Assembly: GCF_021735925.1 (NCBI RefSeq)
Contig: NZ_WMEA01000001.1
Location: 1,952,001 to 2,016,000 of the forward strand
Source: Loktanella sp. M215
Lineage (GTDB): Bacteria > Pseudomonadota > Alphaproteobacteria > Rhodobacterales > Rhodobacteraceae
Direction: 5' to 3'
Length of the DNA stretch: 64,000 nt
In this document: piece by piece, positions 55,445 through 64,000 of the stretch
Numbering within the stretch: the stretch's first letter is position 1
How the letters are laid out: each line of letters starts with the position of its first letter
Made by a program: the position numbers and the translations under genes
Notes under the pieces: generated by a model
The model's database searches: none
The model's input: only the letters and a program-made list of their open reading frames with translations
Told to the model about the DNA's origin: nothing

Positions 55445-55853
55445 TCCGGCTGCCCTTCGACGGCCGCGGGGTTCATCCAGAAGGATTCGAACACGTGGCC
55501 GTCGGGATCGCAGATCGTGCGACCGTCCATGAGGCCGTCCATGTCCTGCACCTTGCCGGTGTCACTGCCGCCGTCGGCCAGTGCGGCATCCACCACCGCC
55601 AGAACAGCGGCGCGTCAGTCGCTAGACGGCGCGAACACAGCCCCTGTCGTGGCCTGCGTGTCGGCGATCGGTTTTAGTGAACCGCCGCTGAATTTGGCCG
55701 CCTCGGTAATCATGACATGGACAGAGTCCGCACTCACGACGCAGGCCGCAGTCTCATCGGCAAACTGAGGATTTACGGAAAATCCCAGTCCGTCGTAGCA
55801 AGCCCGGCTGCGGCGATGTCTTTCATTGGCAGATTTACGAAGGTCATGCGCAT
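55442..55853 (-). pseudogene. Decayed VOC/glyoxalase family protein
   Basis: Translation of the minus strand gives pieces of one VOC protein in two frames with an extra stop. It starts MRMTFVNLPMKDIAAA at 55853, then a one-base loss after IAAA shifts to the frame of YDGLGFSVNPQFADETAACV...VHVMITEAAKF...KPIADTQATT. That frame meets a TGA after FAPSSD (about 55620), beyond which the same frame resumes RAAVLAVVDAALADGGSD...DPDGHVFESFWMNPAAVEGQPDQAA. The expected stop after QAA is also missing. Two or more lesions in different places argue against a sequencing error. Confidence 0.85.
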
Positions 55854-55899
55854 GGGCTTGCACCTCCTGAAAACCATGCGCCGACGCTCACCCGCCCAT

Positions 55900-55958
55900 C
55901 TTCTTCTGGTCACAAATACTTCGGGGGGAGTCGCACCGCGACGGGGGGCTGGCCCCCC
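55900..55958. repeat. Dispersed intergenic repeat, copy 3
   Basis: CTTCTTCTGGTCACAAATACTT followed by a GC-rich palindromic part with GGGGGGCTGGCCCCCC. The core is 23 nt shared with 4614-4636 (opposite strand) and 13852-13874. It lies downstream of fabI. Confidence 0.75.
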
Positions 55959-55959
55959 G

Positions 55960-55981
55960 CCGATTTTTCGCGAAAAATCGG
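55960..55981 (-). terminator. Palindromic hairpin after fabI
   Basis: CCGATTTTTCG and its exact complement CGAAAAATCGG form an 11-bp self-complementary 22-mer, 7 bp beyond the fabI stop, next to repeat copy 3. A similar hairpin follows azlD at 10431. Confidence 0.75.
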
Positions 55982-55988
55982 AGAGACG

Positions 55989-56780
55989 CTACAGATGATC
56001 CGGTTGAGGCATGCCCAACACGTGGAAGCCGCCATCGACGCGGATGATCTCTCCGTTCGTGAACTTGCCCACGTCGGACGCAAGATAGACCGCCGTGCCG
56101 CCCACCGCTTCCAGCGTGGCATTCGACCGCGCCGGCGTGTTCATTTCCGTGTGCTTGAAGGTGCGTCGCGCACCGGCGATGGCCGATCCCGCGAGCGTTT
56201 TCATCGGACCGGGGCTGATTGCATTCACGCGGATGCCTTGCGGACCCAGATCATTGGCCAGATAGCGCACGGCGCTTTCCAGCGCCGCCTTTGCGACACC
56301 CATGACGTTATAGAACGGCGTGACCCGGTTGCTGCCCTGGTAGGTCAGGGTCAGGATCGTGCCGCCCTCGGGCATCAATTCGGACGCCCGCTTTGCCACA
56401 TCGATCAGCGAGTAGCAGGAAATCGTCATCGAGTTCTTGAAGTTCGCGCGGCTGGTATTGATGAAACGGCCCGCCAGTTCCGACTTGTCCGAATAGGCGA
56501 TCGCGTGGACGACGAAGTCGAGGCTGCCCCAGCGGTCCTTCAGCGTCCGGAACGCCGCGTCCATGCTGTCGTCATCGGTCACGTCGACGTCGATCATGAT
56601 GTCCGACCCGACGCTTTCCGCCAAGGGAGCAAGCCGCTTGCCGAACGCCTCGCCTTGATAGGTGAAGGCCAGTTCCGCGCCTGCGTCCGCCATCGCCTTC
56701 GCGATGCCCCATGCGATGGACCGATCGTTCGCGACCCCCATGATAAGCCCGCGTTTGCCTTGCAATCCGATCATACCCAT
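55989..56780 (-). CDS. fabI: Enoyl-[acyl-carrier-protein] reductase (NADH) FabI
   Basis: 263 residues from the ATG at 56780, which overlaps the fabB stop as TAATG; a second ATG at 56774 is also possible. GKRGLIMGVANDRSIAWGIAKAM (NAD-binding), the Y-x6-K catalytic pair in PFYNVMGVAKAALE, and ISPGPMKTLAGSAI are FabI hallmarks. It reduces trans-2-enoyl-ACP in the last step of fatty-acid elongation. Last gene of fabA-fabB-fabI. Confidence 0.94.
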   Translation of the reverse strand: MGMIGLQGKRGLIMGVANDRSIAWGIAKAMADAGAELAFTYQGEAFGKRLAPLAESVGSDIMIDVDVTDDDSMDAAFRTLKDRWGSLDFVVHAIAYSDKSELAGRFINTSRANFKNSMTISCYSLIDVAKRASELMPEGGTILTLTYQGSNRVTPFYNVMGVAKAALESAVRYLANDLGPQGIRVNAISPGPMKTLAGSAIAGARRTFKHTEMNTPARSNATLEAVGGTAVYLASDVGKFTNGEIIRVDGGFHVLGMPQPDHL

Positions 56781-58009
56781 TACCCCTTGAACCGCGACAA
56801 CAGCATCGACCCGTTGGTGCCGCCAAACCCGAACGAATTCGTCATGATCGTATCGAGACCCGCGTCGTCGACGCGCACCGTGGCGATTTCCGCCGGATCC
56901 AGTGCGGGGTCCAACGTCTCGACATTGATCGAGGGGGCGATGAAGTCGTCCTGCAGCATCAGCAGGCAATAGATCGCCTCCTGCGCGCCGGTGGCGCCCT
57001 GACTGTGCCCCGTCATCGACTTGGTCGAACTGATCGGTGGCGTTGTACCACGCCCGAAGACGCGGCGCACGGCCTCGACCTCGCCCACGTCGCCGACAGG
57101 CGTGCTGGTGCCGTGAGCGTTGATGTAACTGACCTTGCGGCCCTCTGGCAGCGTCGCCAAGGCCAGCCGCATGGCCCGTTCGCCGCCCTCGCCAGAGGGG
57201 GCGACCATGTCGGCCCCGTCGGACGTGGCGGAAAAGCCGGTCACTTCCGCATAGATCTTCGCGCCGCGGGACTGCGCTGATTCAAGCGTCTCAAGCACGA
57301 CGATGCCACCACCGCCCGCGATGACAAAGCCGTCGCGGCCCGCATCGAAGGCGCGAGAGGCCTTGGTCGGGGTGTCGTTGTACTTGCTGCTCATCGCACC
57401 CATGGCATCGAAGAGGCAGGATAGGGTCCAGTCCAGTTCCTCACCGCCGCCCGCGAACATGATGTCCTGCGTGCCAAGCGCCACCTGTTGGGCCGCCATG
57501 CCGATGCAATGCAGCGAGGTGGAGCATGCGGAGGTGATCGAGAAGTTCATACCCTTGATCTTGAAGGCCGTCGCAAGGTTGGCGCTGATCGTCGAGGACA
57601 TCGTCTTGGGCACCGCGAAGGGTCCGATTCGCTTCGTCGCACCGGTCGCCAGGACGGACTGGTGGGCGGCGAACATGGCGGACGTGGACGGCCCGCCAGA
57701 GCCAGCGATGACGCCCGTCATCGGGTTCACGACCTGCGCTTCGGTCAGGCCCGCGTCGGCGATGGCCTGGGTCATCGCGATATGGGCATAGGCAGCACCC
57801 GGTCCCATGAACCGCAGCGTCCGCTTGTCGACGTGATCGGCCACGTCGATCTTGAGCGTGCCGGCGATGCGGCTGCGAAAGCCGTGCTCCGCCATCTCGG
57901 GCGACGCTTCGATTCCGCTGGTCCCGGCCCTGAGCGCGGCGGTGACCTCGGCGGCGGTGTTCCCGATGGGCGAGACGATACCGAGCCCGGTGATGACGAC
58001 GCGACGCAT
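56780..58009 (-). CDS. fabB: Beta-ketoacyl-ACP synthase I FabB
   Basis: 409 residues from the ATG at 58009 with AAGGAG upstream. Cys-His-His triad: ITSACSTSLHCIG (C162), NAHGTSTPVGD and MTGHSQGATGAQE. Condenses acyl-ACP with malonyl-ACP and is needed with FabA for unsaturated fatty acids. It is 226 bp downstream of fabA and overlaps fabI. Confidence 0.94.
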   Translation of the reverse strand: MRRVVITGLGIVSPIGNTAAEVTAALRAGTSGIEASPEMAEHGFRSRIAGTLKIDVADHVDKRTLRFMGPGAAYAHIAMTQAIADAGLTEAQVVNPMTGVIAGSGGPSTSAMFAAHQSVLATGATKRIGPFAVPKTMSSTISANLATAFKIKGMNFSITSACSTSLHCIGMAAQQVALGTQDIMFAGGGEELDWTLSCLFDAMGAMSSKYNDTPTKASRAFDAGRDGFVIAGGGGIVVLETLESAQSRGAKIYAEVTGFSATSDGADMVAPSGEGGERAMRLALATLPEGRKVSYINAHGTSTPVGDVGEVEAVRRVFGRGTTPPISSTKSMTGHSQGATGAQEAIYCLLMLQDDFIAPSINVETLDPALDPAEIATVRVDDAGLDTIMTNSFGFGGTNGSMLLSRFKG

Positions 58010-58235
58010 GACGCACTCCTTCAATGACGTGTCCTGTTTAGGCCAGCGAGGGGCCGTGCCGCAACCACATAGGGCGCTTGCCTTGGTGTGTGGGGCCAGA
58101 TTGTGGGGTCTGATCGCGGGAAATGGCGCGGTTCATGCCCTTTTGCCGAACTTCAGGGGGCCAGCGGTCTGACCCCCAAACGTCTTTTCAACCAGACGAT
58201 CTGGGACAGTCCGTCCGGCTGGAAGGTTGCTGCGC

Positions 58236-58745
58236 TCAGCTCTCGCTCAGCGCCACTTTCATGTCCTTGACTTGATAGATCACATCGCCGTCCGCTTCGA
58301 CGATCCCGTCGGCGACGCCCATGGTCAGACGGCGCGTCTGGATCGCCTTGGTGAAGTCGATCTTGTAGGTCAGCAACTTGCGGTCCGGGCGCACCATGCC
58401 GGTCAGCTTCACCTCTCCGACGCCAAGCGCATAGCCACGCCCCTGCCAGCCGCGCCAGCCGAGGTTGAACCCCGTCAGCTGCCACAATCCATCAAGGCCA
58501 AGGCAGCCGGGCATGATCGGATTGCCCGGAAAGTGACAGTCGAAGAACCACAGATCCGGCGTGATATCGAATTCGGCGACGACATGGCCCTTGCCATGGG
58601 CACCACCATCGCCCGAGATCTCGGTGATCCGGTCCATCATCAGCATCGGCGGGGCTGGAAGCTGGGCATTGCCAGGTCCGAAGAGTTCGCCGCGGGCACA
58701 GGCCAAGAGGGCGTCTTTGTCGAAATGCGAGGGGAAATCGGCCAT
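58236..58745 (-). CDS. fabA: 3-hydroxydecanoyl-ACP dehydratase/isomerase FabA
   Basis: 169 residues. Catalytic H71 and D85 lie in [21 protein letters not shown], the FabA signature. It dehydrates 3-hydroxydecanoyl-ACP and isomerises the product to the cis-3 form, the branch point to unsaturated fatty acids. It starts at 58745, divergent from irr across ~175 bp. Confidence 0.95.
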   Translation of the reverse strand: MADFPSHFDKDALLACARGELFGPGNAQLPAPPMLMMDRITEISGDGGAHGKGHVVAEFDITPDLWFFDCHFPGNPIMPGCLGLDGLWQLTGFNLGWRGWQGRGYALGVGEVKLTGMVRPDRKLLTYKIDFTKAIQTRRLTMGVADGIVEADGDVIYQVKDMKVALSES

Positions 58746-58921
58746 GGCGGTCCTTCTGATCCGGATCCGGGCACCCTGTGGCACGCGGACTTTGTTGCGC
58801 GTGACGTCTAGCACCGGCGGCTTTGTGCGTGCAAGCCTGCGGCCCGTGACCAGCAGCAGACCGGCACTGCGGTCGGAAAAACCATTGATCCATGTCCCTG
58901 CCATCCCATATGTATGCGGAT

Positions 58922-59356
58922 ATGACCGATTTTGCGACACTGACATCCGACGCAACCGATCACGGCAGCCGCTGGCTGGCCGCTGCCGGTTTGCGACCGA
59001 CACGCCAGCGCCTGACCCTCGCCGCGCTTCTGATAGGGGACGGCATGGATCGGCATGCCACGGCCGAAGGATTGTTCGCTGCAGCGGCACTGCGTGACGA
59101 ACGGGTGTCTCTGGCGACGGTCTACAATACCTTGCGTGCCTTCTGTGACGCCGGCCTGCTGCGAGAGATCACGGTGGACGGCGCGAAAAGCTATTTCGAT
59201 ACCGACATGTGCGATCACCCGCATTTCTATTGGGAAGATACGGCCGAACTGACCGACGCACCGCGCGAGGCGCTGGAAATCCGGCGCCTGCCGCAGGCGC
59301 CGGCGGGCGCAAAGGTCGTGGCTGTCGATGTCGTGATCCGCCTGCGGCGCGTCTGA
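58922..59356 (+). CDS. irr: Iron response regulator Irr (Fur family)
   Basis: 144 residues. Winged helix [15 protein letters not shown] ... [22 protein letters not shown]; the dimer/metal part carries [14 protein letters not shown], with the H-x-H of Irr (haem/metal) rather than a full Fur set. Irr represses iron export and haem-rich protein genes under low iron. Starts at 58892 or 58910 are also in frame; none has a clear Shine-Dalgarno. A likely target (mbfA) with an Irr-type box lies at 3541. The irr-fabA neighbourhood is usual in Rhodobacteraceae. Confidence 0.9.
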   Translation: MTDFATLTSDATDHGSRWLAAAGLRPTRQRLTLAALLIGDGMDRHATAEGLFAAAALRDERVSLATVYNTLRAFCDAGLLREITVDGAKSYFDTDMCDHPHFYWEDTAELTDAPREALEIRRLPQAPAGAKVVAVDVVIRLRRV

Positions 59357-59430
59357 GGACAGGCCGCATCAGCGGATCATGCAATGATCTGTTAATCGTG
59401 CGTTAACCCTCTTCGATACAGGGTGGATGC

Positions 59431-59964
59431 ATGATGCTGATTAACCCGATTCCCACACCGACACGCCATTCAGTCTTCTTCACGGTCCGTCTGCGCGATG
59501 ACAGCGCAGACCTGCTGGTGCGTCACATTGAAATCCTGCGCCTTTCCGTGCGTCTGTGTCAGCTTCGGTATCCGTTCACGATCGACGATGCCGTGATACT
59601 GCCGAACCGGGTGCACATGATCTGGTCCCTGCCGCGCGACGATCAGGAGTATGCCAAGCGCTGGAAGGTCATCAAGGCAACCTTTGTCCAGAACCTGCCG
59701 CGGCAGTCTGGCGCGGATGCCTCGACCGCACCGCGGGTCAATATCTGGCAGCGCCGCTTTTGGGACCGGCCGATCTTGTCCCGCCAGGCCATGGAAGAGT
59801 GCCGTGACATGATCCGTATGGCGCCGGTTCAGGCCGGACTGGTCGACGATCCCGCGGCCTGGCCCTATTCCCGCGACGCGCGGTTGCTTGCGCAAGTACG
59901 GCAGACAGCCAAGGCGCCAGTTCTGCCTGCAAAGGCACCCGTTCTGCGTCTGGTCAAGGGATGA
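59431..59964 (+). CDS. REP-associated (Y1/IS200-like) transposase relative with altered HUH motif
   Basis: 177 residues. RHSVFFTVRLRDDSADLLV, YPFTIDDAVILPNRVHMIWSLP, YAKRWKVIKATFV and NIWQRRFWDRPILSRQ follow the REP-associated tyrosine transposase family. The canonical metal-binding PNHVH (His-hydrophobic-His) is here PNRVH, so one His is lost; catalysis may be impaired. No inverted repeats or target duplications flank it, so it looks like a single-copy, possibly domesticated gene. Confidence 0.78.
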   Translation: MMLINPIPTPTRHSVFFTVRLRDDSADLLVRHIEILRLSVRLCQLRYPFTIDDAVILPNRVHMIWSLPRDDQEYAKRWKVIKATFVQNLPRQSGADASTAPRVNIWQRRFWDRPILSRQAMEECRDMIRMAPVQAGLVDDPAAWPYSRDARLLAQVRQTAKAPVLPAKAPVLRLVKG

Positions 59965-60030
59965 CAGGGCAGGGTTTGCACAGGGTCTGAACGTACCGCC
60001 GCTGACCCATCTCTGATCAGTTGGGCCGAT

Positions 60031-60945
60031 TTAGAACCATTGCCCCGGCTCCATCAGCCCCAGATCGAGCAACTGCTGCGACCGCCAGTGAAACGGCGCC
60101 GAATTGTGCCATTTAAAGGTCTTGATATGCGGCGCTGACCCCGGATTGCGCCGCAGCGCCTTGGCCGTGCGGAACGAGCAAAGACTGGCCGTCAGACTGT
60201 TGTGCCATGGGCAGGCGTAGGTGTTGTATTCCGGGTCCGAAAACGTGTGGTCGCCGCGCAGCTGCAAGCCGGGCTGCGCACGGAATAACGCCACGCGGTC
60301 GATCCGGCGCCGCGGCGGCGGTACATGCTCCTCGTGGCGCCACCGAAGTCCGCCGAAGAAATCCAGTTGCCGCTCCAGCAGGGTATCGTCCTTGTCCTTG
60401 CGGGCGAGCGCGTAATAGCCTGATTTGTCGAGGTACGCGTCACTCAGGCTGACTGCCGTCGGGTGCGCATCAAGGTCGTCGGCGTAAAGGTCCACCACGA
60501 AGGTCAGCAGACTGTAGCGCCGCTCCTCGGTCGAAAATGCGACCATCTCGCCCACGGTGCGCGTCTCGCAGAACGGAAAGAACAGATACTCTGCATTGTA
60601 GGCGTAGTGGATCCACTGGCCGGGGGCTGCGGCGATGACACCGTTTACGATATCTTCCAGTGCGTTGTCGGCCTGCATGTCGTGATGCACGCGCACGACG
60701 TGATCGGCCAGATCGGCGTCCACAGCGATCCGCGGCGCACCGACCGCCACGACGCGGTGAAATCCCGCCTTGATCGCGTGCCGCAGGCTGCTGTCGACCT
60801 CGATCTGATCTTCCAGCAGGATCAGCGCGATCGGACCCTTGGCCAGCAGGCCACGACCGTTGGTCAGAAAATCGCGCAGGCTGGGGAAAATCATCGCAGG
60901 CGTCCGGATCAGGTCGCGCGCAAGGTCCGCGAAATCGCTTCGCAT
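60031..60945 (-). CDS. Hypothetical protein, possible glycosyltransferase-like
   Basis: 304 residues from MRSDFADLARDL. LALILLEDQ-type strand (GPIALILLEDQIEVDSSLRHAIKAGFHRVVAVG) followed by IHYAYNAEYLFFPFCE suggests a GT2-like alpha/beta half, then an arginine-rich middle (RWRHEEHVPPPRRRIDRVALFR) and HWRSQQLLDLGLM. I am not sure of the family. Divergent from miaB across 67 bp. Confidence 0.55.
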   Translation of the reverse strand: MRSDFADLARDLIRTPAMIFPSLRDFLTNGRGLLAKGPIALILLEDQIEVDSSLRHAIKAGFHRVVAVGAPRIAVDADLADHVVRVHHDMQADNALEDIVNGVIAAAPGQWIHYAYNAEYLFFPFCETRTVGEMVAFSTEERRYSLLTFVVDLYADDLDAHPTAVSLSDAYLDKSGYYALARKDKDDTLLERQLDFFGGLRWRHEEHVPPPRRRIDRVALFRAQPGLQLRGDHTFSDPEYNTYACPWHNSLTASLCSFRTAKALRRNPGSAPHIKTFKWHNSAPFHWRSQQLLDLGLMEPGQWF

Positions 60946-61012
60946 TGCAAGCCCGGCCCCTGCGCGGTAAGGACAGGGCCGTCTCCTTTCCCGACAGTCA
61001 GGCACCCCGATC

Positions 61013-62323
61013 ATGACCGCCCCCCGCAAGCTTTTCGTCAAGACCTACGGCTGCCAGATGAACGTCTATGATTCCGAACGGATGACCGAGGCGCTGGGGG
61101 CCGAAGGCTATGTTCCGACCGACCGGGCCGACGATGCGGACATGATCCTGCTGAACACCTGCCACATCCGCGAAAAGGCGGCGGAAAAGGTCTATTCCGA
61201 ACTGGGTCGCCTGCGGGTGCTGAAGGATGCCAATCCTGACCTCAAGATCGGCGTTGCCGGCTGCGTGGCGCAGGCCGAGGGCGAAGAGATCATGCGCCGC
61301 GCGCCGTTGGTCGATCTGGTGGTCGGGCCGCAAAGCTATCACCGCCTTCCCGCGATGGACCGCGCCGTGCGGGCAGGAGAGCGGGCGCTGGATACGGATT
61401 TCCCGCTCGATGACAAGTTCGACACGCTGAAAGCACGCCCCAAGGCGCGCCGGGCGCCGGCGGCCTTTCTGACCGTGCAGGAAGGCTGCGACAAGTTCTG
61501 TGCCTTCTGCGTCGTGCCATACACCCGCGGGACAGAGGTCAGCCGCCCCGCAGACCGGGTGCTGCGCGAGGCCCGCGATCTGGTCGAGGCGGGGGTCGTC
61601 GAGATCACGTTGCTGGGCCAGAACGTGAATGCCTATCATGGCCATGACGGCGGGCTGGCCGGTCTGATCCGCGATCTGGCAAAGATCGACGAGCTGCAGC
61701 GGATTCGGTTCACGACAAGCCACCCGAACGACATGGACGACGCCCTGATCGCGGCGCACGGCGATTGCGAAAAACTGATGCCTTATCTGCACCTGCCGGT
61801 GCAGTCGGGGTCGGACCGGATGCTGAAGGCGATGAACCGCAAGCATACGGCGGCGCAATACCTGAAACTGGTTGAACGGATCCGCGCCGCACGCCCCGAC
61901 CTGATGCTGTCGTCCGACTTCATCGTGGGCTTCCCAGGAGAGACCGATGCCGATTTCGAGGCCACGCTGGATCTGATCCGCACGGTCGAATTCGGTCAGG
62001 CCTATTCCTTCAAATATTCGACGCGCCCCGGCACGCCGGCCGCCGAAAAGCCACAATTGCCCGAAGAGGTCATGTCGGAACGCCTTGCGCGGTTGCAGGT
62101 CCTGCTGACGCAGCAGCAGCGCGCAATACAGGACAGCATGATCGGCCGGACCGTGGGGGTTCTGTTTGAAAAGCCAGGCCGCATCGCAGGCCAGATGATT
62201 GGCAAGTCTGACTACCTGCACGCGGTTCACGCCGAGGCGCCCGCCACGGTTCTGGGTCAGGTGATGCCGATCAGAATCATCAGCGCCGGCACGAATTCGC
62301 TGGGCGGGCAGTTGCTGGGCTGA
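61013..62323 (+). CDS. miaB: tRNA-2-methylthio-N6-dimethylallyladenosine synthase MiaB
   Basis: 436 residues. The N-terminal UPF0004 domain has three cluster cysteines ([30 protein letters not shown]). The radical-SAM motif is [19 protein letters not shown]-terminal TRAM-like domain binds tRNA. It adds methylthio groups to i6A37 of tRNAs decoding U-starting codons. phoH follows beyond two small envelope genes, where miaB-phoH-ybeY order is usual. Confidence 0.94.
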   Translation: MTAPRKLFVKTYGCQMNVYDSERMTEALGAEGYVPTDRADDADMILLNTCHIREKAAEKVYSELGRLRVLKDANPDLKIGVAGCVAQAEGEEIMRRAPLVDLVVGPQSYHRLPAMDRAVRAGERALDTDFPLDDKFDTLKARPKARRAPAAFLTVQEGCDKFCAFCVVPYTRGTEVSRPADRVLREARDLVEAGVVEITLLGQNVNAYHGHDGGLAGLIRDLAKIDELQRIRFTTSHPNDMDDALIAAHGDCEKLMPYLHLPVQSGSDRMLKAMNRKHTAAQYLKLVERIRAARPDLMLSSDFIVGFPGETDADFEATLDLIRTVEFGQAYSFKYSTRPGTPAAEKPQLPEEVMSERLARLQVLLTQQQRAIQDSMIGRTVGVLFEKPGRIAGQMIGKSDYLHAVHAEAPATVLGQVMPIRIISAGTNSLGGQLLG

Positions 62324-62522
62324 AATAAGCCCACACGGGTCTGTGTTAATGCCATGTTATGAAATTGCGGCCACTGGCGGTTATTGTTGCGTTTTGAGAC
62401 ACAATATCTGGTGTTTTTTTCTTTATGATGTGGTGAAGCTTGCTATGATGCGTCGTATTGAGTGTCATTAGTGCGACCGCACACCTGAGATGGTGTGCCC
62501 GTACAATCAAGAGGATTTCGCC

Positions 62523-63083
62523 GTGGCAACCACACCGTCCCAATTTGCAAGGACCGCATTTGCGGGCGTTCTGGCATTGACCATGATCGCTGGATCCACC
62601 GTTTCCGCCCAGCAGACTAGCCGGCCGGAAATCTATGAACCGACGATCTGGATCGACCCGGATGGATGCGAGCATTGGGCGATGGACGACGGTGCCGAAG
62701 GCTTCATGTCGCCGCACCGCCGTCGCGACGGCAGCGCGGTGTGCCACCGGTCCGAAATCTGCGGCGTGTTCCCGACGGACCAGCTGTTTGCGACCGACAA
62801 ATATGCGCTCAGCGCCTCGGCGCGTGCGACCTTGCAGAACTTCTTCCAGACGGCGAATGCCTTTGGGTTCATGATCTATGGGCACACGGACAGCCGCGCG
62901 TCGGATGAATATAACATCCGTCTGTCGAACAACCGCGCCGCAGCCGTCGGCAACGTGGCACAAGGCGTCGGCGCGCGCGTCGTCGATCTGAAGGGGTTCG
63001 GCGAGCGCATGCCCCGCGCAACCAATGACACCGCCGCCGGGATGCAGCAGAACCGCCGCGTCGAAATCTACTGCATCCGCTGA
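62523..63083 (+). CDS. OmpA-like envelope protein with signal peptide
   Basis: 186 residues from the GTG at 62523 (AGAGGA 9 bp upstream). Signal peptide FARTAFAGVLALTMIAGSTVSAQ. Next is a ~35-residue unit IWIDPDGCEHWAMDDGAEG..DG..VC, shared with the next gene. The C-terminal part is an OmpA-type peptidoglycan-binding domain: FATDKYALSASARATLQNFF, IYGHTDSRASDEYNIRLSNNRAAAV, GFGERMPRATNDTAAGMQQNRRVEI. Confidence 0.82.
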   Translation: MATTPSQFARTAFAGVLALTMIAGSTVSAQQTSRPEIYEPTIWIDPDGCEHWAMDDGAEGFMSPHRRRDGSAVCHRSEICGVFPTDQLFATDKYALSASARATLQNFFQTANAFGFMIYGHTDSRASDEYNIRLSNNRAAAVGNVAQGVGARVVDLKGFGERMPRATNDTAAGMQQNRRVEIYCIR

Positions 63084-63095
63084 AGGGGATCGAAC

Positions 63096-63422
63096 ATGAA
63101 CACGATGAAATTGCTCGGTCTTCTGGGTGCCGGTCTGGCCCTGACCGCGTGCGATCAGGCCGTCGGCCCCAACAAGGGCTTTGACCGCGGGATCAATGCC
63201 CACAGCCTGTCGACCATGGTCGCAGGTATCTGGGTCGACCCTGAAGGTTGCGATCACTGGATCATCGACGACGGCGTCGAAGGCTATCTGTCAGAGCGTC
63301 TGACACCCGATGGCCGCCCGGTCTGTTCCGGTGTCGCCCCGCCCAATACGGTCGTGGGGCCGTTCAAGTCCGGGTCGCCGATCTATGACCCGACACGGCC
63401 CGATGACTTCCCCCCCGCATGA
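63096..63422 (+). CDS. Small lipoprotein sharing a domain with the upstream OmpA-like protein
   Basis: 108 residues. Lipobox in LLGAGLALTACDQ. It carries IWVDPEGCDHWIIDDGVEG..DG..VC, matching the OmpA-like protein's N-terminal unit. It lies 12 bp downstream, so co-transcribed. Function unknown; the OmpA-type domain is absent here. Followed by a strong terminator at 63430. Confidence 0.75.
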   Translation: MNTMKLLGLLGAGLALTACDQAVGPNKGFDRGINAHSLSTMVAGIWVDPEGCDHWIIDDGVEGYLSERLTPDGRPVCSGVAPPNTVVGPFKSGSPIYDPTRPDDFPPA

Positions 63423-63429
63423 TCCTTCC

Positions 63430-63463
63430 AAGAAGCCGCAGATCACCTCTGCGGCTTCTTTCT
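63430..63463 (+). terminator. Intrinsic terminator after the lipoprotein gene
   Basis: AAGAAGCCGCAGA pairs perfectly with TCTGCGGCTTCTT around a 5-nt loop and is followed by TCTT. A 13-bp stem 8 bp after the lipoprotein stop. Confidence 0.9.
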
Positions 63464-63567
63464 TGGGCGCTGCCGGGTCAAATCCCGCGCAATGTCACCC
63501 CGAGGGTTGTCATTGTCCGCCCCGGTCGCCACTTTGAACGCAACGATGCTTCACCCCGGAGATTTGA

Positions 63568-64000
63568 TTGCCCACAGGCGCGCTGACCCCCACCGCTGAA
63601 AATGTTTCGGAATCCGTTCTGGAATTTCCCGATAACTTCCTGCTGATTGACCTGTGCGGCCAGTACGACCGCAACCTCACCGCCATCGAAAGCGCGCTGG
63701 GCGTTCAGGTCCTGCGCCGCGGCAACCGGCTGGAGGTGATCGGTGAAGAGGTGCCGCGCAAGGACGCGCTGGATATCCTGAAATCGCTCTACCAGCGGCT
63801 TGAGGCGGGCAAGACGCTGGAACCCGGCGACATCGACCGCGAATTGCGAATGCACCCGGACGAAAGCCTGATGACCGGCGAGCAGAAGGAACTGTTCAAG
63901 GGCGAGCTGGCCGACCGGGTCGAGATCAAGACCCGCAAGAAGCTGGTCGAACCCCGGACCGAGGCGCAGAAGGCCTACGTGCGCGCCCTGTTCGACAACG
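63568..64000 (+). CDS. phoH: PhoH family protein (partial, N-terminus only)
   Basis: The TTG start at 63568 has GGAG upstream, and an ATG at 63545 is out of frame. About 144 residues reach the window edge. VLEFPDNFLLIDLCGQYDRNLTAIESALGVQVLRRGNRLEV and KKLVEPRTEAQKAYVRALFDN match the N-terminal part of PhoH-like ATPases; the P-loop lies beyond the edge. Position after miaB supports the call. Confidence 0.85.
   Translation, partial: MPTGALTPTAENVSESVLEFPDNFLLIDLCGQYDRNLTAIESALGVQVLRRGNRLEVIGEEVPRKDALDILKSLYQRLEAGKTLEPGDIDRELRMHPDESLMTGEQKELFKGELADRVEIKTRKKLVEPRTEAQKAYVRALFDN

Overview
The window is high-GC DNA with the gene content and gene order of a Rhodobacteraceae (roseobacter-type) alphaproteobacterium. 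Pointers are an aa3-oxidase small subunit IV, an Irr iron regulator with HPH motif beside fabA-fabB-fabI, the MbfA iron exporter behind an Irr-type box, a plant-type GshA, a DmdC-like acyl-CoA dehydrogenase and the miaB...phoH order. The genus cannot be fixed from the sequence alone. No integrase, phage or CRISPR was seen. The only transposase-like gene is a single REP-type (Y1) relative with a damaged HUH motif.

Layout. 1-2255: truncated GGDEF/EAL protein. 2761-4550: NYN-LOTUS protein and Irr-box-controlled mbfA. 4638-9313: minus-strand molybdenum cofactor operon fdhD-mobA-mobB-[frameshifted gene]-moeA-GNAT. 9376-18263: azlCD, a lipoprotein, an oxidase subunit IV, an HD-GYP protein, an MBL hydrolase, an acyl-CoA dehydrogenase, Sua5 and a CDF efflux pump. 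18335-26433: DJ-1-like protein, OmpA-family protein, ubiA/rsmE divergent pair, gshA and a SqrR/BigR-like persulfide-sensor repressor. 27002-30882: CheB-CheR-PAS-HWE kinase with a single-domain response regulator. 30965-35343: Rieske N-demethylase, its reductase and a DgcA/StcD-like demethylase (betaine-type methylamine catabolism). 35931-41456: katG and a PhnD/C/E-type ABC transporter of the putative selenate subfamily. 41721: tRNA-Arg(UCU).

41898-47880 holds the most unusual locus. A 64-residue acidic peptide ending in GGFF is followed 20 bp downstream by a cyclase/NB-ARC-like ATPase/TPR protein. Divergent from these two are a haem-oxygenase-like diiron oxidase and a cytoplasmic S41 peptidase. 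An 8-bp-arm palindrome lies in the shared upstream region. I read this as a candidate peptide-modification or signalling system; the function is inference.

48415-55444: metabolic genes (cupin, alcohol dehydrogenase, TetA-like MFS, pcaD, PLP dehydratase, alpha/beta hydrolase, haloacid dehalogenase, FKBP). 55442-55853: a clearly decayed VOC/glyoxalase pseudogene. 55989-59356: fabA-fabB-fabI (minus) with divergent irr. 59431-64000: REP-type transposase relative, a glycosyltransferase-like protein, miaB, an OmpA-like protein and a lipoprotein sharing one domain, and the start of phoH.

Three dispersed copies of an intergenic repeat (CTTCTTCTGGTC..AAATACTTC) mark gene ends at about 4.6, 13.9 and 55.9 kb.
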